From: Thinopyrum elongatum
Lineage: Eukaryota > Streptophyta > Magnoliopsida > Poales > Poaceae
Assembly: GCA_011799875.1 (NCBI GenBank)
Contig: CM022303.1
Coordinates: forward strand, 297,302,362 to 297,366,361
Direction of reading: 5' to 3'
Length of the DNA: 64,000 bases
Under the pieces are notes generated by a model. The model had not been told where the DNA came from. It worked only from the letters and a program-made list of their open reading frames with translations, and made no database searches. A program made the translations under genes and the position numbers. Shown one piece after another: positions 11,754 to 21,941 of this stretch (within the stretch, counting starts at the first letter, position 1; every line of letters begins with the position of its first letter).

Positions 11754-14700
11754 ATGGCTAGCAACGATGAAGGACAGGGTTCTGGTGATTGCAATGTCTA
11801 CGTGGCGGCAGACGCTTATTTGAACTTTCTCGACAAGCAACGGTTGTTGCAGGGCCCACCTGTCACATCCGAGACCGACATCGAGACCGGCGCCGTGACT
11901 GGCGTTGAGACCCAGACCGGCACCGAGACCGGCGCCGAGACTGGCGTTGAGACCCAGACCGGCACCAAGAACGGCACCGAGACTGGCGAAGCCGGTATAG
12001 AACCGAAACCGAAGAAGAGACGTCGACGTCCAAACCAGCTCATCACTACTAGACTGGTGGTCACGGAGGTGGACGACGACAATTTTGAGCCAAAAGCGCC
12101 TGCGGAAGCGCGAGCGTGCTACGGCAATCAAATATGCTGCATCGTACGGACAACCGCCACCATCAACAATGAGAAACTAAAGAAGATAGAAAATATGAAG
12201 CACTCCCTCCTAACGAAGCTGCACCAGGTATTCTTGTTCCCGGGCCGGGATGAAAAGAAATATACTGATCCAGATAAAGACCCGGCAATGAAGAAGATAA
12301 ACAAACGCGCCATGAGCAAGTTTAGCGACGCGTTGGCCGCCTGAAAAGTAAGGGTGAAAGCAAGGATCATTGACAAAAAGGAACCTTACTCCGAGATTGT
12401 AAAGGATAATCCGACAATTACGGAAGAGCAGTTCGAAATATTCAAGGAGGCTTGCGTTGCCGAAGCTGCCAAAGAAAAGTCGAAGTACATGAAGGGGCTT
12501 CAAGAGAGGAACATGGGGTGCCACCACCTCGGAAGCCGTGGTTACGCGGGGAAGAGGTCCATATGGGCCAAGGAGGACGCGGAACGCGAAAGTCTGGGCA
12601 TCCCAGACCCCTTGGCGTAGTTCACCGTCCCGCAGGAGCGTGACGTCCTCAGGGCCCGGTACCGTTGGGACCCAGTGAAGAAGGTTTTCGAGACGAACGC
12701 GGTTACGACGGAGTTCATGAGACTGCTGGTAATTTTAGCTTCTGATCAATTCGACTGCACGTTTAGTCATATTTGTAAACGATCATTGTTCCTTTTGCAG
12801 AGAGAGCAGCACAGGATTGCGGCCGAAAGCGACTCGCCGTCTGAGGCGTTGGCGAGGCCCAAGTGGGACACCCCATTCAACCGGGCCTTGAACATATTGA
12901 AAGGACTCCCGGTGGACACTCGGCCGTCGTATGGACGCGTGCACGGCGTCGAAGACAGCGCCACGTGGAAGAAGTACTACCATGAGACCACGGAGGAGAG
13001 AAAGGAAAGACGGAGGTTAAATGAAGAAAACATCGACAAGAAGGTTGAGATTGCGGTTGAGAAGAAATCAGTTGAGACAGTCGCAGCAGCGGTAGCTGCC
13101 GCAAAACAGGAGATTGCAGCTACGTATGGTGTCTTGGTTCCGGCTATCGTCAGTTGGATCAGGGAAAATCCAAATAAAGAGGCAGCGGAATTTCCCATTT
13201 CCAACTTCTTCGGGAGCAGCTCGACTAGCATTGCACCAGCACCTGCTCCCGCACCTGCTCCTGCACAGGCTCCCGCACCTGCTCCTGCACAGGCTCCCGC
13301 ACCAGCTCCTGCACCGGCTCCCGCACCTGCTCATAGCAGCCCGTCCTCCGTCTCGGACGTGCTCGGCGATGCTTCGTCTTTGGCTGAGCTCAATGCCCTC
13401 ACGGTACCTGTTACACTGGCCCTCTTCAATAAATGTATAATCTCCAGTTTCCGTTGCCTTTCGGATGTCTCATGTCGCAGACATGTCTTTGCAGGCCGAC
13501 GTAACCCCGTGCACCATATTGTACACCATCAGCGGCCAGAAGGTGGACGTGGGGAAGGCGACGATAGTGAAGCCGAAGGAACAATTGTTCCACAGCCGGC
13601 CGATCCCCCCTGACATCTTCAAGGTTTCCGTGACCAGTGTCAAACCGGGCCACGAGAATTTGGCTCCTCCGGTACTAGGGGGAGATGACGACGAAACCCC
13701 GCGGCTGCTTGGCGATTGCAAGAGGTGGGTCCTGTTGTGACCAAAGAGTCTGCTTCGTCTGGAGGCGGCCGGGAGCACACCCACGACCACGCAGCCTCAG
13801 CAAGGTATGAACATCAACACCCCCACCTACCCAATTAGCGTCGCCTGTCGTGCCGGGTGATAGCGGACGGGGTGAGGAAGAGGATCCATTAGTCGCTGAT
13901 GACGTCGCCGCCGTCGAAGAAGCAATGCATGATATCGATGCCATGGATGAGGATGACGATGACGATGACACTCTACAGTATCTCAATACTGGCGCCTATG
14001 ACGACGGAGGATTGATGGCTCAGCAGTATGAGTACTCAGGGTTTGAGCGTCATGAGTCGGTGCCTGAATTGCCGCCTCCGGAGGCTGAACGTATTATAGA
14101 CAACCTTCCAGTACCAAAGAAGCATAGGAAGAGAGCGAGGAAAGGCAACAAAGCTGCTTCTATGATCCAGCCGCCTCCGCAGCCTCGGGTTCAAGACCGT
14201 ATAGCTATCCCCAGTGCGGCAAAACACCATATCCCCGGTCATCCGATCCTACCTAAGGCAGCGGTAGAGGCCATATACGACGATCTAAGGAGACTTCATG
14301 ACGACGTGCTGCGGAGAGAGAAAAGCCTAATCGCCTCGGAAAATCCAGGATACCCACTCTACGTGGTTAACGTGCCGCGGCAAAGGTTGTACGTCGACAC
14401 ATTCCCCGCGGAGAAGTTCTTCCTTCGATTCGATTACATCTTCGACATGTTTCACTTGAAAAAACTGAATTTTACGTTTGTCCGCCTTTTTGCCTTGCAC
14501 ATGAACTACATCATCAGGATTGAGCAGATACCTCATATCTGTGTCGCTGACCCGTACTTCATGCACGAGGCCTTCTTGGCAGTCTGCCCAAAACACCGTG
14601 AATACGCGAGGAACTACATCGCCGATTTCATGGTCGCCAATAAGGACAAGGAGACGATTCTCGTGCCTTATCATCCCATGTAAGTCATCCACGCGGATAT

Positions 14701-15353
14701 CCTTCCTTCGATTTCAATCATTCATTTGCACAGTGGAGACTAATTTGAGGTGTACTTATTTTGCGCAGCGACGGACGCGCCGTCCTCATCATCCTTTACC
14801 CCCGATTCTCCCACGCTCTTACTTGGACTCGTCGAAGAACATGAAGAAAAAGGATTACACCCACATCAAGTATGTTCTCGACAGTGCTATCTTTATCTAC
14901 GGCGGACGGGGTGGAGAGATCAAGACCAGGAAGACAAGGGACCGCAAGCCCTGCTTCGGCCATAAGACCGACTTCTGCTGCATCCAGCAACCGAGTGGTA
15001 CTCTTAGTGATGGATTCTATGTCCTCCACCACATGCTGGAGTACAGACGGGATCAGCAGAACCTTCGCATGTCACCTACATCCGGCGATGCCCATATTCT
15101 GCAATGGGCAAAGAACCTAGGAGATATCCAGGATCATCGACTTCGAGCTGAGTTCTATCACATCCAGCGTGAACTTGCCCAAATCATCATGAAGGAGGTC
15201 GTAAAAAAAACAGGGATGTTCTACGAAGAAGGGCAAATGTCGCGGGAAGACGTCCGAACACGCGTATCGGCTCAGCGTCTCGACCTGAAGCCTTTCACTA
15301 AGCTCGGGGACTATCTCCCTGACTTGGATGGATGGCACGACATGTTGGAGTGA
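11754..15353 (+). pseudogene. CACTA transposase-like gene: Transposase_24-type region plus Ulp1-like C-terminal region
   Basis: Pieces align in order with consistent splice sites. 11754-12728: Lys/Arg-rich N-part, with in-frame stops TGA at 12342 and TAG at 12618. Intron 12729-12800. 12801-13403: REQHRIAAESDSPS..., a charged helical region and an Ala-Pro repeat. Intron 13404-13494. 13495-14681: ADVTPCTILYTISGQKV..., with TGA at 13738, an acidic stretch, then ILVPYHP. Intron with donor GTAAGT, then DGRAVLIILYPRFSHAL. A one-base loss near 14823 shifts the frame before LDSSKNMKKKDYTHIKYVLD, which ends at 15353. The first half resembles the plant En/Spm-family Transposase_24 protein. The end resembles the C48 (Ulp1-like) domain carried by many grass CACTA elements, but where the family has the nucleophile Cys this copy reads QQPSGTLSDGFYV. 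Two or more stops, a frameshift and missing catalytic residues make it non-functional as annotated. Confidence 0.75.
13232..13336 (+). repeat. Ala-Pro coding microsatellite
   Basis: In-frame repetition of 12-15-base units around GCTCCCGCACCTGCT encodes about 30 residues of alternating Ala and Pro within the CACTA gene. This is a flexible linker-type low-complexity segment. Confidence 0.85.
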
Positions 15354-16777
15354 TTGACGATATATGACAATGTGTCCGTTTAGTCCATACTTTCTGTATG
15401 ACGAAACTTTGAGTTATGCATGACGAAACTTTATTTGTGATGTAATTAAACCGTCATCCTCAACTAGCGAAGATCACTCTAGTTAGGGCATTTTGGGTAC
15501 GATGAACTTTGTTATTTATGCTTATGATATGTTGCTTCTATTTTTGCCAAGTCTGTCTCTTTCTGTTGCTCAACTATATATGTTGCATATCATCGACTCA
15601 TGTGACGATGCAGGTGCATAGATCATCGATGGCGAAGAAGTTCTACGCCAGGAGTATTCGACACTGCTAAGGTTCTCATGTATATCATTGTTTAGATGGA
15701 TGACGATGTAGTTGCAAGTATTCGAGACTTGTATCGCTATTTTCGAGATGATGACGAGAGACCACTTTGTGTTGGATGATGATTATGATGATGACATGAT
15801 TTGATGAGACTATTTGTATGTGTATGCTATGATTACATTTGTATGTGTATGATGATGACATTTGTATGTGCTAAAGATTATTGTATAAAGTCTGTTCAAA
15901 TACAAAACAAATATGCAGAAAAAATATATCAGAAATTAATAAAACTAGCAGCAGCGCAGCTTAACCAAAAGCGCTGCAGCTATTAGCAGCAGCGCGTTGC
16001 TGCAAAGCACGCTGCTGCTACCGAAGTATAGCAGTAGTGCGGCTCAACACAAAGCGCTGCAGCTATTAGCAGTAGCGCGTTGCTGCAGAGCATGCTACTG
16101 CTACGCATGTATAGCAGTAGCGCGGGCCATCACGCGCTACTGATACAGATTAGTTGTAGCGCCGTATCAGTAGGGCGGGACCTCGCGCTACTGATATACC
16201 TAAAACCCGCGCTACTGCTAGGCTTTTTCTTAGTAGTGATTATTTCTTGATAATAGATCAATGTTTGCGCTCGTGTTTCATTTTCATTAAATCAATCTTG
16301 TCCATGGTATTATTCATATTCCTCTGATTATTGGAGTTGGGAATTAGATTAGGGGCAGTGGAAGAACCGCGGGCGGGATCATGTGCAGATGGCTTGGGGA
16401 TATATGTTTGCCTTATTTTTTAGATTACTCTTATTTGCTTATGCATGTCCTTCTACGGATCAGTTTTGGATGTTTGACTTCTGGAAGTTCCCGGCCGCAC
16501 ATCCCAACCTCAACTGAAGTCTCACCATCGAGGATGTTCAGGTGCTTGTTGTTCTTCGGTTACTGTTGCTCTTTAGATCCATGTCTTAGATATTCTTAGG
16601 AGAGAAATCTTATGGAGTTTAATGATCATTCATTTCAAAAAAAAATATGTGATATTTCCTTGTAAAAGGCTGCCTTCCAAATTTATGGTGATTTGACGTT
16701 TCTTTCAACACTATTTTGTTTATAATCTGAATCTGAAGCTAACTATACGTCCTTAAAATGTCGCCAGTTAAGTAATA

Positions 16778-16833
16778 CTCCCTCCGTTCCGATTTACTCG
16801 TCGTGGTTTTAGTTCAAATCAGAACGGAGGGAG
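16778..16833. mobile_element. Very short Stowaway-type MITE
   Basis: Fifty-six bases starting CTCCCTCCGTTCCGATTTA and ending AAATCAGAACGGAGGGAG, flanked by TA at 16776-16777 and 16834-16835. Likely an internally deleted element; only the inverted ends remain. Confidence 0.8.
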
Positions 16834-17233
16834 TACAAATTTAGTTAGTCTCAGTAGTGCAATGTGACTATTGGAAGTTAATTCTACTTCATTTCAATTC
16901 TTCCCTTTTCTATTTTATTATCTACTTCATTCTAAACTAATCATCTTGTACCTCTTATAGTATTTCACAGTAGTACTAGATGAGAACTATGGGATATAAA
17001 TCATCCAAGTCCCTCTACCGAGGATGGAACTCGGCAAACGCATGGCTGAGTTTATTTGGCTTTACTGAGTTCCCAAGAAACTCTACTCGGCGATTCCAGT
17101 AGTGAAAACTATCACATGATCCGCCCTAATTGTTCGGGCAAATAATATGTAGGCATGGTCTATAATGAAATTTACAACATAGATTCACTCACTCAGGATT
17201 CTACCTAACATGGTCTACTATGGGGCGAGGCGT

Positions 17234-17604
17234 TTTGGCTCCCGGGTGCATATGCACCCGGATGAACAGTAAAATCAAAAAACAGTAGAATTTTTTACAA
17301 AATTATGAAATTTTTCATAGATGTTCGTGTTAGTGTCGCAAGCATGCTTGACAAATTTCATGCAAAACGGAGCAGCAGCATTTCGTTGGTGAAAAGAACA
17401 AATTTGGATGCGACATTTTGGGGTAACAATTGATGTTCAATTTGTTTTTTCTTTTTTGCACAGGCCAAAATGCTTCACATTTTTGCCTATATTTTCAGGT
17501 AGCATTTGGATTTAAAAAAGAACACATACAAATTTTGTTAGTATTTTTTTGACATTTCAAAATTCATTTTCCACGGGCAGGAGCACGTTCTCCCGGGAGC
17601 CAAA
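17234..17604. mobile_element. Unclassified TIR element with CCCGGG ends
   Basis: The ends are TTTGGCTCCCGGG and its exact inverse CCCGGGAGCCAAA. Just inside the left end is a perfect 16-base palindrome GGGTGCATATGCACCC (17245-17260). The interior is AT-rich and non-coding. I cannot see a clear target-site duplication, so the superfamily (perhaps Mutator-like MITE) is open. Confidence 0.6.
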
Positions 17605-18591
17605 TTGTGTTTCCGGTCTATCATGCTCATATTCAATTTTGTCCATTATACCAAATTTCAAAATACTTATCTTGTCATCACCATGATGTATGTATACACT
17701 TATATACCAATTGCTCCAGAACTTGGTCTTTTAACATGCTAGAGAAATGCATGTAATACTTGCAAAAAAAACATGATTCCCAAGGCGTCTTTTTGAAACA
17801 GTGAAGCCCCCCATGTTCCCCCACTTCCATTTATGTGGGGTGGCAGTTTCAGTCATAGCTAGAGGAAATGGAAATTTTGTTTCATTTATTATCAACGGGG
17901 CAAAGGGCAATATTATACAAATGATGGACGTGCAATCGCATGCTAACCTACTCGATATTTACTGCAATCTAAATATCTTGGCCCCATGATAATGGAATGC
18001 ACGCATGATTATATATGATGATCTAAGTAAACAGGCGGTGGCTTATCGGCAAATGACGTCTTTGGTTGCTTCTACTTATTTCCCGACGGATTCTTGAAGT
18101 CTAAGGAAGAGGTGGAGGAAGAGTAGCAATGGTCTGAGGAGGAGAGATGCGCTATAGCGAAGGTGAGGTGGGCGTTATCCGGTTTTAAAGAAGAGTGTTC
18201 CAGCGAGAAATGTCCCGCTATGGCAGGAAACCAAGCGGGAAGGGGAGGGTCTGACAGAAAAAGGGAAGGGTGCATTGTAGGGTGGAGCTTTTGAGATGGG
18301 GCCATGTGTTGGAGATAACATAGAGGATAGTCCGGACAACCACATTTCTTCCCAGCATATGGGATGGACTTGGAGGAGCCAGGCCTGCCCAGACGGTTGG
18401 ATTGTGGGGAGCCCGTTAGGCCTCTTTGATGTCCGAACATGCCTAGACGTAGGAGGGAGAAATGAGTTTGGACGAACACGCCTGGACGTAGGAGGGAGAA
18501 ATGAGTTTCGATCTTACGGACGACCTTAATTATTTGTCTGATTCATTTATATGCATTGTAGCCCGTAGCAATGCACGGGCATTCTACTAGT

Positions 18592-18944
18592 CTAATAAAA
18601 GAGGCCAATTCTAACATGGCCAAGCCCATGCTACTCTTAGGCCCAAGAGCCAAAGCACAAAGACCAAGAAAAAACACACTTCGGGAAATAAATCTCCTAC
18701 ACCACATGAAGCGGGCGTGCATAACGTCTCGCTTGTTGGGAGACATAGGGCAGCCTCGCCTGCGCGCGAGCGCGAGACTGGGCCAGCCGAGCTCGTGGCA
18801 AGCCACCAGCAACAGCCTTGTTTTTCTGGGTTTTTACGCGTTTTCTTTTACTTTTTAGTTACTTTTTTTACTTTTTTAATACTTCTAAATATTGTAAATA
18901 TATATATATATATATATACAAAATAAATTTTAGATAAAACAATT
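18592..18944. other. Intergenic immediately after Helitron 3' end
   Basis: Starts CTAATAAAAGAGGCC directly after the Helitron terminus, which itself resembles a Helitron-like 5' start. It ends in a (TA)n run at about 18897-18917. No gene recognised. Confidence 0.4.
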
Positions 18945-18950
18945 GAAAAT

Positions 18951-19492
18951 GTTAATCATGCATTTTAGAAAAATGTTAACTGTGTATAGAATTTTTTCGG
19001 TGTATACGAAAAATGTACAATGTGTATTGAAAAAATAATAAATATAAATATAAATTTTCTAAAAATATTAATCATGTATTTAAAAAATGTTAAATGTGTA
19101 TAAAAAATGTTTCCGATATACAAAAAATGTATGATGTGTATGGGAAAATAGATATAAAATATGTAAAATTTTAAAAATATTAATCAATATTTAAAAATGT
19201 TAAACATGTATAAAAAAATGTTTTTGATGTATAAAAAATGTACAAAATGTATGAAAAAAATAAACATCAAAAATATATTATAAGAAAATGTTAATCATGT
19301 ATTTGGAATATGCTAAACGTGTATACAAAAAATGTTCTTGATGTATATAAAAAATATACAATGTTTATGAAAAAAAGACATATGTTTAAAAAATGTTAAT
19401 CTTGTATGTCCTAAATGTTAAACCTGTACCTAACGAACGTTCCTGATGCGTACAAAAAAAATGTACTATGTGTATGAAAAAGTAGACATCAT
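18951..19492. repeat. Tandem array of about five 105-116-bp AT-rich units
   Basis: The anchor word GTTAATCATG or a close variant recurs near 18951, 19067, 19178, 19290 and 19395. Each unit continues with a TTAAA(C/T)GTGTATA segment, then AAAATGTNCNNGATGTATA, then AAAAATGTACAATGTGTATG. Units differ by substitutions and small indels, so the array is old. No ORF. Confidence 0.75.
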
Positions 19493-20033
19493 AACAATAT
19501 AAGAAAAACGAAGGAAACAAGAAAGGAAGGAGCAAAACCAGTAAAAACTATGACAGAGATGAAAAAGATGATGAGAAAACAAGGGAAAAAATAAAACCGT
19601 GAAAAAAACCCAGCAGGAAAAACAAAAAGAAAAAATGAATCAAATGAGCAAACTCTTCAGGCGAGGGAAGCATATATCTCGCTACATGCAGCAGCTACCA
19701 CGCACCAGTAATGATGCACAAGAGGATAGCTCTTTTTTACACATCAATCGTATAATAACCACCGTGATGGTAATATGACGGGCCTAAAAATACGTACTCA
19801 CTTCCCTGGCTTACGGGCTCAGTAATTGTCTAAAAATGAGCGTAGCTAGTTTAATAAATTAGTGACATTTATTTTAGGTCAAAGGGAGTACTAAGTGGTG
19901 GCGGCATGATCAATGAATCTTGATGTTAAGGAGGGCCAGCTATAGAAAAAATTCAGAAAAAACTACTGTTCATGAGCATTCAACAACAAATTCAGATTCT
20001 TCAGATGGGCCTTGGCCGGCCTCTGCCTCCACC

Positions 20034-21262
20034 CATTTTTTTTAAAAGAGGAATATATTAATACCGCGAAGATATCAATTACACCCAATCTCTGCACTGA
20101 TAAGAAGTCACAAAGACACCTAAGATGCACACAACCCAAAAAGAAAAAGAAAAAAGAAAAGAAAAAATGGCCTCGTCAAAGTGATCAACTCCTCTCAGCA
20201 TCAGCACACAACCACCATCAATGAAAGCACCCGGAAATATAAAAGGTCTCCAAAAGCGACACCTTCAAGAAGAAAACAGTGCACAAGCGTCGTCATCGCT
20301 CGATCCAAGATCATAGGTTTTCACCCTGGAGAAAGATCGAACTCTCTAAACAATACCTTCAACAAGGCAATTGCCAGGCACAACTAATGAAGGTTAGACC
20401 TTAAGTTTTCACCCTCAAGCCACGACTCGGCACCCGAGGAGCACCACAAAAAATGAAATCCTCCTCTGCTACCGCCCCCACTTACACTGCTGCTACTGAA
20501 AGTTATCAAACACTGGTTGACTCCATCGCCTACAAGGCCCCCTGCGCCTTATTGATCTTCTGATCATAGCCATCAAGACTTTCTTCTTCGTTGTCTGTTC
20601 CATGAAAATTGAGATGCCGACATGTCCCATGGTGTCAGTAAACAACAGAGCTTCGCGCCACGCCCTACCGGAGCCACGTAGGCTAATATGGACGCGCATG
20701 ACTGGATACTATCCGATACAGATATCCTTGGACAAGATCTCCGGCAGTGGTTCCGGAACACGTTGACGGCCAGGTCGAGGAGGACCGATCATGCAGATCA
20801 TTGCCGTGATGCGACAAGAGCACAAGGACCGCCACCACACCGCTGCGTCTACCATGTTGACACCATCGCCGCCACGACGGAGGACACCGGCCCTCGCTGC
20901 CAACAGCCCGCGACTCCAAGCGCCAGATATAACGGAACCGGCACCCGCCATCACGCCGCGTCGGCCCGCCCCGCCACCTTCGCCATGCAGGCGCCGCGGC
21001 GTCCAAGGCCCGGCCGTCCGAGATGCCGCCGCAACGCCCTGCGAGAGCGCCGCGCTCCCCGCCCGCTCGCCATGTCCCGCGCAGTAGCCAAGAGGGAAGG
21101 AGGGATAAGAAGCCCCGCCACCAGCTGGGCTTCGCCCGGCGGTGCCCTCCGGCGGCGGCGAGGGAAGAGGAAGGCGGGGAGGAGTTGCGGGCAGTCGCGG
21201 CTAGGGTTTCGCCCAGCCGCCCTGCCTCCGCCCCTGTCTACACTGTATAGTTTGCTAAAAAA
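20034..21262 (-). mobile_element. Probable LINE-derived retroposon segment, minus orientation
   Basis: The left edge has a T-rich run followed by a segment whose reverse complement (TATTAATATATTCCTCTTTT then A-run) looks like a plant LINE 3' end. The body becomes GC-rich from about 20800 to 21230 with Arg/Pro-rich open frames in several phases, a composition artefact. I find no reverse-transcriptase motif and no clean target duplication, so both class and borders are tentative. Confidence 0.35.
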
Positions 21263-21400
21263 AAGATAGACTACACAGTACATACTACGAAAACAAAGAC
21301 AAATCACGGCGGCGCTAGCAAATCCACATCTGACAGTAACGCGTAAATTGACTTAGTCGATTGAGCGCTTTCATTATTATTTTTCTATAGTATTGTACTA

Positions 21401-21609
21401 CTTCCTCGGTTCTGATTTATTAAGAGTTAAATTTTGACCATCTACAGGGCTAACCAAACATGAGGTGTGTGTCACAAAATTATATCACTGAAATTGTGTT
21501 TGAAAGAGCTTTCTCGTGGTATAAATATAGTGTATATTTCACTAGTGAATTTTATTGTCAAACTGTAACCTAAAATGCGAGGGGACTCAATAAAACTGGA
21601 CGGAGGAAG
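21401..21609. mobile_element. Stowaway-like MITE, diverged
   Basis: Left end CTTCCTCGGTTCTGATTTAT, right end AAAACTGGACGGAGGAAG, flanked by TA (21399-21400 and 21610-21611). 209 bp, non-coding. It lies about 330 bases downstream of the lipase stop codon. Confidence 0.7.
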
Positions 21610-21941
21610 TACGATCTATCGTACTCCAACACGATAAATAAATAGCACTAACAATATATATTTTTGTAAACTTTGGCACCGCAGTACAGTTATACGTGTG
21701 GGCATAGTTTCAGTGATCGCCTCTCATTTCACTCCCGAGGTGGGTAATCCTCAGCCTGTGCATAAACGGATGCATGTACCCGTAGCGATCAACGCTGGTG
21801 TGATTATGAGATTTCCGTACTATCGACATATTCACAGCTACTCCCTCCGTATATAAGCATAATTCCCCCTCCGTAATCTTGCAGCACTGTAGCTGTTCAT
21901 CCTCCAAATCTCCCATCTTTGTTGGAGACGAGAGTTTGTTG

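Larger units (their letters stand above)
9565..16238 (+). mobile_element. CACTA (En/Spm-type) DNA transposon, 6674 bp
   Basis: The 5' terminus CACTACTAGGGAAAA and the 3' terminus TTTTTCTTAGTAGTG are inverted repeats. The flanking bases are ATT on both sides (9562-9564 and 16239-16241), the 3-bp duplication typical of CACTA elements. Sub-terminal regions (about 9600-10140 and 15945-16210) are packed with short units of the type AGCGCTACTGCTA in both orientations, the expected transposase-binding repeats. The body encodes one intron-containing, degraded transposase-like gene (11754-15353). A TnpD-type DDE transposase (Transposase_21) is not present, so the copy is non-autonomous. A C run lies at about 10180-10206 and a (TG)n run at about 10983-11001. 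Confidence 0.92.
7868..18590 (+). mobile_element. Candidate Helitron interval with nested elements
   Basis: The left end TCTTCTACTATTAAAAGG resembles grass Helitron 5' ends (TC plus TCTACTA-like). The right end has a GCCCGT-loop-ACGGGC hairpin at 18561-18580, six bases, then CTAG followed by T, which is the diagnostic Helitron 3' structure. The base before the left end is A and after the right end is T, as expected for AT insertion. The span contains two Stowaway MITEs, a CACTA element and a TIR element, leaving about 3.6 kb of its own sequence. No Rep/helicase ORF is present. The 3' end is well supported; pairing it with this particular 5' end is inference. Confidence 0.5.

Noticed and set aside
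20688..21269. 193-codon open frame
   Set aside because: GC-rich composition artefact in a retroposon-like segment; competing frames on both strands are equally long.
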